In this document: positions 1-10,488 of the stretch, piece after piece
How positions within the stretch are numbered: the stretch's first letter is position 1
Layout: each line of letters starts with the position of its first letter
Assembly (NCBI RefSeq): GCF_014279655.1
Contig: NZ_CP047946.1
Location: 1 to 64,000 of the forward strand
Reading direction: 5' to 3'
Length of the DNA stretch: 64,000 nucleotides
Origin: Synechococcus sp. ROS8604
GTDB taxonomy: Bacteria; Cyanobacteriota; Cyanobacteriia; PCC-6307; Cyanobiaceae
Notes under the pieces: generated by a model
Told to the model about the DNA's origin: nothing
What the model saw: the letters and a program-made list of their open reading frames with translations, nothing else
Databases searched by the model: none
Program-made: the position numbers and the translations under genes

Positions 1-173
1 GGACTTATTTCCCTTGTTTCCACAAGACCTACTACGGCTGTTTTAGTAGTTCTTTTAAGAGAATAAAAACAGTCCTAAAGCCGGGGAACACGAAAAAACG
101 TGAAAGCATTGCGCTTCTCCCCACCGTGTGAAATCGTGAGGTGAGATTTGTTCACGCCGTTGACTCGGACCTC
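1..173. other. Non-coding leader upstream of dnaN, possibly near the origin
   Basis: This stretch has no credible gene. It is AT-rich around bases 40-70. Bases 16-24 read GTTTCCACA, one mismatch from the cyanobacterial DnaA box TTTTCCACA. Bases 89-102 form a small inverted repeat, CACG-AAAAAA-CGTG. Cyanobacterial chromosomes are often numbered from dnaN, and the origin often lies nearby, so part of the origin could be here or before the window. One box-like match is weak evidence, and a promoter for dnaN must also lie in this region. Confidence 0.4.
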
Positions 174-1334
174 ATGAAACTGGTCTGTTCCCAGGCAGAA
201 CTCAACGCAGCCCTTCAGTTGGTCAGTCGAGCTGTCGCCTCGCGTCCAACCCATCCGGTGTTGGCCAATGTTTTGCTCACCGCTGATGCCGGCACCGATC
301 GGCTCAGCCTCACTGGATTCGATCTGAATTTGGGAATTCAGACGTCAGTCCCCGCTTCTGTCGAAAGCAGTGGTGCCGTGACGTTGCCCGCCCGCTTGCT
401 AGGCGAAATTGTTTCCAAGTTATCCAGCGATTCGCCGGTGTCGTTGTCCTGTGATGCCGGCGCTGAACAGGTGGAGCTCACCAGCTCGAGCGGCAGCTAT
501 CAGATGCGAGGAATGCCTGCGGATGATTTTCCCGAGCTTCCTCTTGTGGAGAACGGCACCGCCTTACGGGTGGATCCCTCATCTCTGCTGAAAGCCTTGC
601 GTGCAACCTTGTTTGCCAGTAGCGCTGATGAAGCGAAACAGCTCCTCACTGGAGTTCATCTGCGCTTCAATCAAAAGCGTTTGGAGGCCGCATCCACCGA
701 CGGTCATCGGCTTGCGATGTTGACGGTTGAGGATGCCTTGCAGGCTGAAATCAGTGTCGACGAGTCTGAGCCTGATGAATTAGCCGTCACGCTTCCGGCA
801 CGTTCCCTGCGTGAGGTGGAGCGATTAATGGCGAGCTGGAAAGGAAACGATCCGGTCAGCCTGTTTTGTGAGCGAGGCCAGGTTGTGGTGCTCGCGGCCG
901 ATCAGATGGTGACGAGTCGCACCTTGGAAGGGACTTATCCCAATTACCGCCAGCTGATTCCCGATAGTTTTAGCCGCACGATTGATCTGGATCGGCGGGC
1001 TTTTATCTCCGCTTTGGAACGCATTGCTGTCTTGGCCGACCAACACAACAATGTGGTCAGGATCGCTACGGAGCCAGCCACGGGACTGGTTCAGATCAGT
1101 GCGGATGCCCAGGACGTGGGCAGTGGTTCTGAGTCTTTAGCGGCAGAGATCAACGGTGATGCCGTCCAAATTGCCTTCAACGTGCGCTATGTGCTGGATG
1201 GTCTCAAGGCCATGGATTGTGATCGGGTCCGATTGTCTTGCAACGCCCCCACGACGCCCGCGATCCTGACCCCCGCTAATGATGATCATCCAGGCCTCAC
1301 CTATCTGGTGATGCCTGTTCAGATTCGTTCCTGA
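174..1334 (+). CDS. dnaN: DNA polymerase III sliding clamp (beta subunit)
   Basis: The 386-residue product is the replicative sliding clamp, a ring-shaped dimer that tethers DNA polymerase III to its template. It has the usual clamp length and the three-repeat organisation, starting MKLVCSQAELNAALQLVSRA and ending with the YLVMPVQIRS type of tail that closes the clamp (compare the MPMR-like tail of other clamps). I chose the ATG at 174 because the family begins with MKLVC; an upstream GTG at 141 would add 11 atypical residues. It is the first gene of a plus-strand run with the PRC-barrel gene, purL and purF. Family assignment is certain. Confidence 0.98.
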   Translation: MKLVCSQAELNAALQLVSRAVASRPTHPVLANVLLTADAGTDRLSLTGFDLNLGIQTSVPASVESSGAVTLPARLLGEIVSKLSSDSPVSLSCDAGAEQVELTSSSGSYQMRGMPADDFPELPLVENGTALRVDPSSLLKALRATLFASSADEAKQLLTGVHLRFNQKRLEAASTDGHRLAMLTVEDALQAEISVDESEPDELAVTLPARSLREVERLMASWKGNDPVSLFCERGQVVVLAADQMVTSRTLEGTYPNYRQLIPDSFSRTIDLDRRAFISALERIAVLADQHNNVVRIATEPATGLVQISADAQDVGSGSESLAAEINGDAVQIAFNVRYVLDGLKAMDCDRVRLSCNAPTTPAILTPANDDHPGLTYLVMPVQIRS

Positions 1335-1350
1335 CACCGTTCACGACGCC

Positions 1351-2151
1351 TTGACTGTTCCGGACCAGCTCCTCTTGAGCGATCTGTTGCACCATCGGGT
1401 GCGCTGTGATCAGGGCCTTGACCATGGACCAGGGGTCATGGCTTGGATGCACCCACCAGTGCACCGTCTGCTCGGTTGGGTGAGTCGCCCATCTGCGTTG
1501 CGTACCAGCCGAGACGTTTGGCGTCTTGATCAATGTCGGGGATTCGACGATCAGCAGGTGTTTGTGAAAGGGGCTCCTGCCGAAGCCGATCAGATCACCT
1601 TGGATCGCTTGCCAACCCTGCTGGATGCCGATCTTCTCAACGTGGATGGAGAGAGGATAGGGATCATCGCTGATTTGGCCTTTTTGCCTGCGAGCGGGCA
1701 GATCAGTCATTACCTCGTGGCACGCAGTGACCCTCGGCTGCCTGGAACTAGTCGCTGGCGCTTGTTGCCGGATCGAATCGTTGACCAACAACCCGGCTTG
1801 GTCTCCACGGCGATCCATGAACTTGATGATTTACCTCTGGCTCGGGCCAGTGTTCGTCAGGATTTTCTTCAGCGCTCAAGACACTGGAGAGAACAGCTGC
1901 AGCAGTTTGGAGATCGCGCTGGTGAGCGTTTAGAGGGTTGGTTAGAAGAACCCCCATGGGACGAGCCTCTTGGGGCCTCTGTCCTGGAGTCTTCCTATCC
2001 GACGGAAGCATCGCCTTCCGTGGACCCAATCGATGACTGGGATGATGCTGATTGGCCCGATGATCCTCCGGTTGAGCGTGGCCGTTCCGTTCGAAATGAT
2101 TCGAGGGCTCGAAATGATTGGCCCGATCATGAGGAAGATCCTTGGGTCTGA
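1351..2151 (+). CDS. PRC-barrel domain protein
   Basis: This 266-residue protein has a PRC-barrel-like core at about residues 85-150 (LLDADLLNVDGERIGIIADL followed by SHYLVARSDPR and WRLLPDRIV). A charged helix follows, then a low-complexity acidic tail rich in Asp, Trp and Pro (around DDWDDADWPDDPP). PRC barrels are small beta-barrels found in RimM and photosynthetic reaction-centre H subunits, and they usually bind proteins or RNA. The exact role is unknown. The start is a TTG 16 bases after the dnaN stop; I see no better one nearby. The position between dnaN and purL is, from memory, conserved in marine picocyanobacteria. Confidence 0.8.
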   Translation: MTVPDQLLLSDLLHHRVRCDQGLDHGPGVMAWMHPPVHRLLGWVSRPSALRTSRDVWRLDQCRGFDDQQVFVKGAPAEADQITLDRLPTLLDADLLNVDGERIGIIADLAFLPASGQISHYLVARSDPRLPGTSRWRLLPDRIVDQQPGLVSTAIHELDDLPLARASVRQDFLQRSRHWREQLQQFGDRAGERLEGWLEEPPWDEPLGASVLESSYPTEASPSVDPIDDWDDADWPDDPPVERGRSVRNDSRARNDWPDHEEDPWV

Positions 2152-2187
2152 CCGTCGGCAACACTGGGTACAGATGACTCATCGGTT

Positions 2188-4521
2188 GTGACCCAGTCCT
2201 CTCATGCGGTTGCGGCATTTGATCTTGGGGCAGCTCTGCGCCAGGAAGGGCTCACCGAAACGGATTACAGCGAAATTCAGCGGCGTCTTGGACGGGATCC
2301 CAACCGTGCTGAGTTGGGCATGTTTGGTGTGATGTGGTCGGAGCATTGCTGTTACCGCAATTCCAGACCCCTGTTGAGTGGCTTCCCCACAGAAGGACCA
2401 CGCATCCTTGTCGGTCCTGGAGAAAACGCCGGCGTGGTGGACCTGGGTGAAGGTCATCGTTTGGCGTTCAAGGTGGAAAGCCACAACCACCCATCCGCTG
2501 TGGAGCCTTTTCAAGGTGCGGCCACTGGCGTTGGCGGCATCTTGCGTGACATTTTTACGATGGGCGCCAGGCCGATCGCGTTGCTGAACGCCTTGCGCTT
2601 TGGCCCGCTGGAGGAACCCGCCACCCGTGGATTGGTGGAAGGGGTTGTGGCTGGCATTGCTCACTATGGCAACTGCGTTGGCGTGCCAACCGTGGGTGGA
2701 GAGGTGGCATTCGATCCGTCGTATCAGGGCAATCCCTTGGTGAACGCCATGGCCCTGGGCCTGATGGAAACGGATGACATCGTTCGCTCGGGAGCCGCGG
2801 GGGTTGGCAATCCCGTGGTGTACGTGGGCAGCACCACGGGCCGGGATGGCATGGGAGGCGCCAGTTTTGCGAGCGCTGAGCTAAGTGCCGATTCACTGGA
2901 TGATCGCCCGGCTGTGCAGGTGGGAGATCCCTTTCTGGAGAAGGGCTTGATTGAGGCTTGTCTTGAAGCCTTTCAAAGCGGGGATGTGGTTGCTGCTCAG
3001 GATATGGGTGCTGCGGGGCTCACCTGTAGTTGTTCGGAGATGGCGGCGAAGGGGGATGTGGGTGTCGAGTTGGATCTCGATCGGGTGCCCGCAAGAGAAC
3101 ACGGCATGACCGCCTATGAATTCCTGCTTTCGGAATCTCAAGAGCGCATGTTGTTCGTGGTGCGTTCGGGTCGGGAGGAGCAGCTGATGCAACGTTTCCG
3201 CCGTTGGGGACTCCAGGCAGCGGTGGTTGGTCGCGTTTTGGAGGAGCCGGTGGTGAGGGTGCTGCAGCACGGTGCCGTGGCGGCAGAAGTTCCGGCCCGG
3301 GCCTTGGCGGAAGACACCCCGATCAACAAGCACAAGCTGCTGTCCGAGCCCCCAGAGGACATCCAGACGCACTGGACCTGGCGTGAATCAGATCTTCCAA
3401 GTCCTGCCATCGATCGCGATTGGAATGCCGATCTGTTGCGTTTGCTCGATGACCCCACGATTGCCAGCAAGCGCTGGATCTATCGCCAATATGACCAGCA
3501 GGTGTTGGCCAATACGGTGATTCGAGCCGGTGGTGCGGATGCTGCTGTGGTGCGACTGCGTCCTCAACAGGGTGAGGCGTCACTGCAAACGTCTCAGTGT
3601 GGCGTTGCGGCCACGCTGGATTGTCCCAATCGCTGGGTGGCCCTTGATCCAGAGCGAGGAGCGATTGCAGCGGTCGCAGAGGCTGCTCGCAATCTCAGTT
3701 GTGTGGGAGCCCAGCCGATCGCGGTGACCGACAACCTGAACTTCCCATCTCCAGAAACCCCCAGGGGGTATTGGCAGTTGGCGATGGCATGCCGCGGCCT
3801 ATCCCATGCCTGTCGCACCTTGGGCACCCCTATCACCGGCGGCAACGTTTCTCTCTACAACGAAACCAGGGCCGATGACGGCAGTCTTCAGCCCATTCAT
3901 CCCACGCCTGTGGTGGGCATGGTGGGACTGGTGGAAGATCTCGACTGCTCCGGAGGTTTGGCTTGGCGCCAACCTGGCGATCTGGTGGTGCTGCTTGGTG
4001 TCTCCACCGATGAGGAGGGAAATGAAGGCCTTGGTTTGGCGGGCAGCAGCTATCAGGGAGTTGTTCATGGGTTGCTGACAGGCCGTCCACCAAGCGTGGA
4101 TCTGGAGTTGGAGGGGCAGGTTCAGGCCTTAGTGCGTCAGGCGTTTGCTCAGGGCGTGTTGGCCTCAGCCCATGACAGCAGCGATGGTGGGTTAGCCGTA
4201 GCGCTTGCGGAAAGTGCCCTGGCCTCGGGACTTGGCGTTGATCTCAACCTGCCACGGGGGTCTGCTCGGCTGGATCGTGTTTTGTTTGCTGAGGGTGGAG
4301 CACGCATCGTCGTGTCGGTGCGCGCCGAACAGCGTCCGGCTTGGCAAGCCTTAGTGGCTTCTCAAGAGCATCAACATGTTCCTGTGACCAAGATCGGAAC
4401 CGTTGCCGACCATGGTTGTTTCCGCTTGTCGGTCGGACAACATCCAGTGATTGACCTGGCTGTTGAGTCGCTCCGAGAGCAATACGAACAAGCCATTCCC
4501 CGTCGCCTTGGTGCGGTTTGA
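2188..4521 (+). CDS. purL: Phosphoribosylformylglycinamidine synthase subunit PurL
   Basis: The 777-residue enzyme catalyses the ATP-dependent conversion of FGAR to FGAM in purine synthesis. It receives ammonia from the PurQ glutaminase, with PurS as partner; neither is in this window. The length fits the small PurL type that lacks a fused glutaminase. The sequence has [19 protein letters not shown] near residue 50, the [21 protein letters not shown] substrate-loop region and the repeated AIRS-like fold with [14 protein letters not shown] late. The start is a GTG at 2188. Its TGA stop overlaps the ATG of purF (TGATG at 4519-4523), so the two genes are translationally coupled. Confidence 0.98.
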   Translation: MTQSSHAVAAFDLGAALRQEGLTETDYSEIQRRLGRDPNRAELGMFGVMWSEHCCYRNSRPLLSGFPTEGPRILVGPGENAGVVDLGEGHRLAFKVESHNHPSAVEPFQGAATGVGGILRDIFTMGARPIALLNALRFGPLEEPATRGLVEGVVAGIAHYGNCVGVPTVGGEVAFDPSYQGNPLVNAMALGLMETDDIVRSGAAGVGNPVVYVGSTTGRDGMGGASFASAELSADSLDDRPAVQVGDPFLEKGLIEACLEAFQSGDVVAAQDMGAAGLTCSCSEMAAKGDVGVELDLDRVPAREHGMTAYEFLLSESQERMLFVVRSGREEQLMQRFRRWGLQAAVVGRVLEEPVVRVLQHGAVAAEVPARALAEDTPINKHKLLSEPPEDIQTHWTWRESDLPSPAIDRDWNADLLRLLDDPTIASKRWIYRQYDQQVLANTVIRAGGADAAVVRLRPQQGEASLQTSQCGVAATLDCPNRWVALDPERGAIAAVAEAARNLSCVGAQPIAVTDNLNFPSPETPRGYWQLAMACRGLSHACRTLGTPITGGNVSLYNETRADDGSLQPIHPTPVVGMVGLVEDLDCSGGLAWRQPGDLVVLLGVSTDEEGNEGLGLAGSSYQGVVHGLLTGRPPSVDLELEGQVQALVRQAFAQGVLASAHDSSDGGLAVALAESALASGLGVDLNLPRGSARLDRVLFAEGGARIVVSVRAEQRPAWQALVASQEHQHVPVTKIGTVADHGCFRLSVGQHPVIDLAVESLREQYEQAIPRRLGAV

Positions 4522-6026
4522 TGCAGAATCTGAACACCCATCCGAAGTCGAGGCGGCCGGTGCATCAGCTCGAGATAGAGCGTCCCGATCGCATGGAAGA
4601 AGCCTGCGGTGTTTTCGCTGTTCAGGCCCTCGATCAACCAGTCGCCAACCTGGTGTATTTCGGTCTTTACGCCCTGCAGCATCGCGGCCAGGAATCTGCT
4701 GGCATTGCTGTTTTCAACGAAGGCAAGGTCAGGCTCCACAAGGACATGGGCCTGGTGAGCCAGGTGTTTGATCAGGAGGTGCTCGAGCGCATGCCTGGTG
4801 GTTTAGCCGTTGGCCATAACCGTTATTCCACCACTGGGAGCAGCAAGGTTTGCAATGCCCAGCCCGTAGTCCTGATGACCCGTCTCGGCCCCTTCGCGCT
4901 GGCCCATAACGGCAATCTTGTGAATGCAGCAGAGCTGCGAGCTCGGGTGGATGACGGTGAGGTGGAGTTCACCTCCACCACGGATTCGGAGTTGATCGCT
5001 TACGCGGTTCAGCAAGCTGTGGATGGGGGCTTGGATTGGACAGAGGGGATTAAGGCGGCCGCATCCCAGTGCCAGGGGGCTTTCAGCTTGGTGATTGGAA
5101 CGTCAGATTCCCTGTACGGCCTGCGGGATGGTTATGGGATTCGACCGCTGGTGTATGGCTATCTCGGTGATCCAGATCTTGGACACTGGGTTCTCAGTAG
5201 TGAAACCTGTGGGCTCGACATCATTGGCTCTCCGTTCGTTGCCGATGTGGAACCTGGCGAATTAGTGGTGTTCCGTTGTGGGGACCCCACTCCAGAACGG
5301 CATCGCTGGATTCAACCCACCACCCGCATGTGTGTGTTTGAAATGATCTATTTCGCGCGCCCTGATAGTCGTTTCTTTGGTGAATCGCTTTACAGCTATC
5401 GACAGCGCATCGGCCAGATTCTGGCCCGTGAATCTGCGGTCGAGGCGGATCTCGTGATTGGGGTTCCTGATTCCGGAATTCCAGCTGCGATCGGGTATTC
5501 CCAGACCAGTGGTATTCCCTATGCCGATGGACTGATCAAAAACCGCTATGTCGGCAGAACCTTCATCCAGCCCACTCAGGCGATGCGTGAGGCCGGGATT
5601 CGCGTGAAGCTCAATCCACTCCCAGATGTTTTAACTGGCAAAAGGGTTTTGGTGATTGATGACTCGATTGTTCGTGGCACCACCAGTAAAAAATTGGTTC
5701 AGGCGCTCCGTGATGCAGGCGCCACTGAGGTGCACATGCGGATTAGTTCCCCACCCGTGACCCATCCCTGTTTTTACGGCATCGATACCGATACGCAGGA
5801 TCAGTTGATCGCCGCTCGACTCACGCTCAAAGAGATCGAAGAGCATCTCAAGGTTGATTCGCTCGCTTATCTCAGCAAGGAGGGGATGGTGGAAGCTGCC
5901 CATGCTCAGTCGGAACATTTCTGTACGGCTTGCTTCGACGGGGATTACCCGGTTCCGATGGACGCCTCGATCAAGGCGAGCAAATTGATGCTGGAACCAG
6001 CAGGGGTGGCGGCAACCAATCTCTAA
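4521..6026 (+). CDS. purF: Amidophosphoribosyltransferase
   Basis: The 501-residue enzyme makes 5-phosphoribosylamine from PRPP and glutamine, the first committed step of purine synthesis. An N-terminal Ntn glutaminase domain begins at Cys29 (EEACGVFAVQ), so a propeptide of about 28 residues must be removed. The C-terminal PRTase domain carries VLVIDDSIVRGTTS, the PRPP-binding loop. Late cysteines (FCTACFDGDYP) suit the Fe-S type of PurF found in Bacillus. The ATG at 4521 overlaps the purL stop and fits better than the TTG one codon before. Pairing with purL implies shared transcription. Confidence 0.98.
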   Translation: MQNLNTHPKSRRPVHQLEIERPDRMEEACGVFAVQALDQPVANLVYFGLYALQHRGQESAGIAVFNEGKVRLHKDMGLVSQVFDQEVLERMPGGLAVGHNRYSTTGSSKVCNAQPVVLMTRLGPFALAHNGNLVNAAELRARVDDGEVEFTSTTDSELIAYAVQQAVDGGLDWTEGIKAAASQCQGAFSLVIGTSDSLYGLRDGYGIRPLVYGYLGDPDLGHWVLSSETCGLDIIGSPFVADVEPGELVVFRCGDPTPERHRWIQPTTRMCVFEMIYFARPDSRFFGESLYSYRQRIGQILARESAVEADLVIGVPDSGIPAAIGYSQTSGIPYADGLIKNRYVGRTFIQPTQAMREAGIRVKLNPLPDVLTGKRVLVIDDSIVRGTTSKKLVQALRDAGATEVHMRISSPPVTHPCFYGIDTDTQDQLIAARLTLKEIEEHLKVDSLAYLSKEGMVEAAHAQSEHFCTACFDGDYPVPMDASIKASKLMLEPAGVAATNL

Positions 6027-6038
6027 TCACTGTTCTAG

Positions 6039-8501
6039 TCAGCTGATTAGGGGTACCAATCGCAGGATGGATTCGTTGTCTTTCAGCGTGAGCTGATCTT
6101 GCTCGTGCACCTTCAGGCGTCCGTGGCGACCGTTGGATGTCACCACACCAATCAGGGAATCGGCGAGGCAAGCTGCTGCAATGCGCTCGCCCCCGTTGTT
6201 GGACTCGCAATTCAGTTCCCAGCCAATTTCACCGAGATCGCCCCGTTTGCAGGGGCGGATGGTCGTGAGGTCCAACCAGTGGAGACGCCCTGTTTGACTC
6301 GCCAGAAGGATGGTTGTTGGTCGTTCAGCATGCCCCGCGATTGCGGTGACCAGCTGTTCGCCAGGGAGCAAACGCATGGTGATCGGTCCTTGGGCCAACT
6401 TGCCCATCAACGGCAGATTGGCTTCCCCTGCTTGCAGACGAAGAATCCTGCCGATATCGCTGATGACGGCGACATCAGCGCCGTCTTGACAGATCAAGGC
6501 CGCTTTCAGGCTCACCCCTTCTTTCAGTTTTAAAACGGTCGCGGCTCGACCCGACAATTCCTGGATGTCCTTGAGCGGAAGCCGTTTGAACCGGCCATCA
6601 CTGGTTAATAACCCAAGCGATTTCGTCTCATTGGCACTGAGATCCTCTGGATTGGGTAAGGGCAGTAGGGACACCACCACATCACCTTCAAGGGCTGTAG
6701 GGAGGAATCGCTCAAGGGTTCCTTGTTGCTGTCCTGCAAATTCCCAGCGCACAAGCGCTACACGACCGCTCACCGTCACAGCCAAAAGTCGTGGCGGAGG
6801 CTGGATGGGCAGGCTGATGAGAGCTGGAGAGGGTTCATCCCCCATCGGAGCTGGATCGTTGAGATGCAGGCGTCCCAGCAGCTGTGGACTGATGATTTTC
6901 ACTTGACCGTCGTCTTGAATCAGCAACCTGGATTCGCTCGGAAGGGCATCCAGGGCTTGGCGCCTCTGTAGTTCGGCATTGGGCCGTTGACTGGCGGCCC
7001 GCTCGGCAAGCAGATGGTCACCACCCTCCACCAGCCGGGTGCGCCTTGGCGTTGCAAAGCGTTTTTTGAGCTGGCGCAGTTCCTGGATCAGAGCATCCAG
7101 CAATTGGTCACGATTTTCCAGCAGCAGGGTGAGTCGCTGTCTTTCTTGGCGCAGATCATCCGCTTCCTTGCGCAGGCTTTCCTGTTCCAAGCCTGTGAGC
7201 CTGCGCAAGGGCATGGCCAGCACGGCATCAGCCTGCCGTTCGCTCAGATCGAAATGCACCATCAAGCTGGCCCGAGCTTTGGCCGCATCTCTGGCTTCTT
7301 GGATCATCGCAATCACTTCTTGCAGTGAGGCGAGGGCCGTGGTCAGGCCCTCCACCACTTCCAGCCGATCTTCCGTTTTACGGAGCGCATGGGTGGTACG
7401 CCGAATGATCGTGAGCTCTCGGTAATCCAGGAAGGTTTGGAGAAGCTGCCGGAGCGTCAGTTGCTGCGGTCGGCCATCGACGAGGGCGAGCAGGATCGCG
7501 CCAAAGTTGCTTTGCAGTGACGTGCGCCTTTGCAAGTCAGTCAGCACGGTTTCTGGATCGGCATCACGGCGGAGTTCCACCACCACGCGCATCCCTTCCC
7601 GGTCGCTTTCATCACGGATATCGGCAATGCCACCAATCTTTCCGTCGTTGACGTGTTCAGCTAGTTTTTCGATCCAGCCGGCCTTGCTGAGTTGATAAGG
7701 GAGCTCGGTCACGACCACAGCGTTCCGCCGATGCTTTCCTTTGCCGGGATGCACTTCCTCGATATGGGCCACGCCGCGCATGGGAATGCTGCCCCGGCCT
7801 CTTAAGTAGGTTTCGCGGACGCCGCTTCCAAGAAGCACTTCTCCGCCTGTGGGGAAATCGGGCCCAGGGATCAGCTTAAAGACATCGTCTTCGCTTAGAT
7901 CGGGGTTTTTAACGAGGGCAATGAGACCGTCCACCACCTCGCCGAGGTTGTGGGGGGGAATGCTGGTGGCCATGCCAACAGCGATGCCCGAGCAGCCATT
8001 GAGCAGTAAAAACGGAAGCTGGGCAGGGAGAACTGTGGGCTCCTGTTGGGATCCATCAAAATTGGAGGCAAAATCGACGGTGTCGTCGCCGATTTCATCC
8101 AATAACCCTTCGTGGGAGATCCGCGCTAGCCGGGTTTCTGTATAGCGCATGGCTGCTGGTGGATCGTCATCCACCGAGCCAAAGTTTCCGTGACCATCAA
8201 GCAATGGATGACGGCTGGAAAAGGTTTGGACCAAGCGCACAAGGGCGTCATAAACGGCTTGATCCCCATGCGGGTGGTACTTACCAAGCACGTCCCCGAC
8301 GACACGGGCACATTTGCGATAGGGACGATCGGGGGTGAGCCCCAATTCATGCATCGCAAACAGAATTCTGCGTTGGACGGGTTTCAGTCCATCACGCACA
8401 TCCGGGAGGGCTCTGCCCACGATCACGCTCATCGCGTATTCGAGGTATGAGCGCTGCATCTCGTGATACAGGGCGATCGATTGAACGCGCTCCTCGGCCA
8501 T
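6039..8501 (-). CDS. Type II topoisomerase A subunit (GyrA/ParC-like)
   Basis: The 820-residue protein is the DNA cleavage and religation subunit of a type IIA topoisomerase. The N-terminal domain shows [32 protein letters not shown] and the catalytic tyrosine Tyr120 in AAMRYTE. A coiled region around residues 430-500 leads to a beta-pinwheel-like C-terminal region. I cannot find the GyrA box (QRRGGKG-like), which is needed for DNA wrapping by true gyrase. Cyanobacteria commonly have two A-type subunits, and this one may be the topoisomerase IV-like copy. It converges on purF with a 12-base gap. Confidence 0.88.
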   Translation of the reverse strand: MAEERVQSIALYHEMQRSYLEYAMSVIVGRALPDVRDGLKPVQRRILFAMHELGLTPDRPYRKCARVVGDVLGKYHPHGDQAVYDALVRLVQTFSSRHPLLDGHGNFGSVDDDPPAAMRYTETRLARISHEGLLDEIGDDTVDFASNFDGSQQEPTVLPAQLPFLLLNGCSGIAVGMATSIPPHNLGEVVDGLIALVKNPDLSEDDVFKLIPGPDFPTGGEVLLGSGVRETYLRGRGSIPMRGVAHIEEVHPGKGKHRRNAVVVTELPYQLSKAGWIEKLAEHVNDGKIGGIADIRDESDREGMRVVVELRRDADPETVLTDLQRRTSLQSNFGAILLALVDGRPQQLTLRQLLQTFLDYRELTIIRRTTHALRKTEDRLEVVEGLTTALASLQEVIAMIQEARDAAKARASLMVHFDLSERQADAVLAMPLRRLTGLEQESLRKEADDLRQERQRLTLLLENRDQLLDALIQELRQLKKRFATPRRTRLVEGGDHLLAERAASQRPNAELQRRQALDALPSESRLLIQDDGQVKIISPQLLGRLHLNDPAPMGDEPSPALISLPIQPPPRLLAVTVSGRVALVRWEFAGQQQGTLERFLPTALEGDVVVSLLPLPNPEDLSANETKSLGLLTSDGRFKRLPLKDIQELSGRAATVLKLKEGVSLKAALICQDGADVAVISDIGRILRLQAGEANLPLMGKLAQGPITMRLLPGEQLVTAIAGHAERPTTILLASQTGRLHWLDLTTIRPCKRGDLGEIGWELNCESNNGGERIAAACLADSLIGVVTSNGRHGRLKVHEQDQLTLKDNESILRLVPLIS

Positions 8502-8570
8502 CCTGCAGGGAAATAAGAGGGCAGTCGAGTCTCAGCCTACAGATCTACTTCTGCTTGACCAGGGTTTTGG

Positions 8571-9470
8571 TTAGTTGGCGCTTTTGGGATCTGCATTCGC
8601 CTCGGCCCGTTCGACGGCGTTTTGAAGGCTGGGATTGTTGAAAAGTTCAGCCGTGGCTCGGCGTAATTTCAGGCCCCATAGTTGTTTTTTTTGGTGGCCT
8701 GGTAAAACGTAATTCGGAGATTCGGCAAGAGCTCTTTGAGCGAGCTTCAAGGATTCCTCATCTCCAGGCCTCACTTTGTTTAATGCGGCAGCCAAGGCCA
8801 ACATGGGCTCTGGGTTGGCATTGATCTTTAAAACGGAACGCCAGCGTCGAATCGCTTCCTTGGTGTTTCCCATTTCAAACAACACCAGACTTTGGTTGTT
8901 TAAGGCTTCCCAGAAACTGGGTTTAATCGACGTGGCGCGCTCAAAAGCCTTCAGGGCCCGCTTTTGATCGGATTGCATCACCCTGGCGTTGCCAAGATCG
9001 AAGTAGGCCGTTGCGTTTTTTGGATCCAGACTGAGACCGCGATCCAACAGGGGGATCGCGTCGTCCGGACGGTTGTCTCGCAGCGCTAAGGATGCTTCTG
9101 CGAACCAAAGTCCCGCGTTGGTTGGGTTGAGTGATTTCGCCCGTGCCAGGGATCCAGCTGCGTCGTCGAGTTGTTCGCTCCGCAGTTGCGCTTCTGCCAG
9201 AACAGACCAAAGCCGTTCGTCGTTGGGCTGTAAACGCACCGCTAAGGCGGCTAAGCGGGCGGCTTCTTTGGGTTGTCCCAGCCTTAGCAACTGCGCTGCA
9301 GTGCGACCGATGCCGATCCCAGCCCCTTCTAACTCTTGGGTGCTGGGCGTGAACACATAGGGGATGAGGGCTTTCGCGGGTTCAGCGCTGCACAGACCGA
9401 TCGTGCTCATCAGGGCGGCTAACACCCACGCTTTGTTGAACGATTGGCTTGAACGCCGATGGGATCCCAT
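8571..9470 (-). CDS. TPR-repeat protein with signal peptide
   Basis: The 299-residue protein begins with a basic region and a hydrophobic segment (about residues 14-34, AWVLAALMSTIGLCSAEPAKA) that looks like an export signal. It then carries several tetratricopeptide repeats between about residues 50 and 220, for example ERLWSVLAEAQLRSEQLDDA and ATAYFDLGNARVMQSDQKRA. TPR proteins act as scaffolds for protein complexes; the partner is not known, and a lumenal or periplasmic location is inferred from the signal. The ATG at 9470 overlaps the queG stop as TGATG, which decides the start over a GTG one codon upstream. It is probably co-transcribed with queG. Confidence 0.85.
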   Translation of the reverse strand: MGSHRRSSQSFNKAWVLAALMSTIGLCSAEPAKALIPYVFTPSTQELEGAGIGIGRTAAQLLRLGQPKEAARLAALAVRLQPNDERLWSVLAEAQLRSEQLDDAAGSLARAKSLNPTNAGLWFAEASLALRDNRPDDAIPLLDRGLSLDPKNATAYFDLGNARVMQSDQKRALKAFERATSIKPSFWEALNNQSLVLFEMGNTKEAIRRWRSVLKINANPEPMLALAAALNKVRPGDEESLKLAQRALAESPNYVLPGHQKKQLWGLKLRRATAELFNNPSLQNAVERAEANADPKSAN

Positions 9471-10447
9471 CACCGAATCTCAGATGAAGACACAGTAGGT
9501 GGATCTAATGACTTTGCTGAGGCGGCATTGCGGCGCCACATCCAAGGTTTGATGCGCCTAAGTGCGGACCCGCGCAGCTTCTGGTCCCAGGTCGCAGGAT
9601 CCCACTGCTTCACCTGGGCAGCGCTCAGATCCAACACCCAGGGACGCGGCTGCACCTCGGGATCCTGATTCGTTGGGAGCTCCGTTTGGTTAAACGGACA
9701 GACGTCCTGGCAAATATCACAGCCAGCCACCCATGGACCCATCCCAGCCTTAATCAAGTCGGGAAGCTGTTCGTCTCGGTTTTCGATTGTGTGATATGCG
9801 ATGCAGCGCCGTGAATCGACCACGAACGGTTCCCGGATGGCGTCGGTGGGGCACGCGTCCATGCACGCTCTGCAACGGCCGCAGCGAGGCTCTGCCGGTT
9901 GATCCGCCACTAAATCTTCGGTGCTGAGGAGGTGGCCGATCACCATCCAAGACCCCCGTTGTGGATGAATCACGTTGCTGTGTTTGCCAATCCATCCCAA
10001 ACCAGCCTCTTCTGCCCAGGCCTTATCCAAGAGGGGTTCGGCATCCACGCAAACCCGCCAGCGCGATTCGGGTCTTTGTGATTCAAGCCAGCGACCAATG
10101 CGGCGCAGCCTTTGGTTGACGACGCGGTGATAGTCGCGGCCCCATGCATAGCGAGCGATGGCAAGGCTGTTTGGTTGGCGTGATTCGGAGACGTAGTAAT
10201 TCAGCCCAACGGCCAGCAAGCTCCGAGCTCCATCCAGAAGTGTTCTGGCGTCGAGCCTGCGCGGAGCAGCCATCCAGCCCATTTCCGCTTGAAAACCAGC
10301 GTCAAGCCAGCGCTGTAATGCTGCTGTCCGCATCTGCAGCCTTGAACTTCCCGGTAAACATGCGATCCCAACAGGATCGAATCCTTCCAGGCGGGCACGC
10401 TCCTTGAGAGCCGCACTGAGTTGGGATTGTCCAGTGGAGGACGTCAC
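9470..10447 (-). CDS. queG: Epoxyqueuosine reductase QueG
   Basis: The 325-residue enzyme performs the last step of queuosine synthesis, reducing epoxyqueuosine in the tRNA wobble position. It uses cobalamin and two 4Fe-4S clusters. The cluster ligands are visible: CGRCRACMDACP, then a later set in CDICQDVCPFN. The N-terminal region with GLNYYVS and WGRDYHRVV is typical of the family. The start is GTG at 10447. The cobalamin need fits with the corrinoid synthesis gene cbiD elsewhere in the window. Its stop overlaps the start of the downstream TPR gene. Confidence 0.95.
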   Translation of the reverse strand: MTSSTGQSQLSAALKERARLEGFDPVGIACLPGSSRLQMRTAALQRWLDAGFQAEMGWMAAPRRLDARTLLDGARSLLAVGLNYYVSESRQPNSLAIARYAWGRDYHRVVNQRLRRIGRWLESQRPESRWRVCVDAEPLLDKAWAEEAGLGWIGKHSNVIHPQRGSWMVIGHLLSTEDLVADQPAEPRCGRCRACMDACPTDAIREPFVVDSRRCIAYHTIENRDEQLPDLIKAGMGPWVAGCDICQDVCPFNQTELPTNQDPEVQPRPWVLDLSAAQVKQWDPATWDQKLRGSALRRIKPWMWRRNAASAKSLDPPTVSSSEIR

Positions 10448-10488
10448 GGAAGCGGGCCGTAAAATTAATCAACTTTCATCATCGCGAC

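Noticed and set aside
1297-1818. Minus-strand open frame between dnaN and the PRC-barrel gene
   Set aside because: It is opposite two genes, with no start signal or family similarity.
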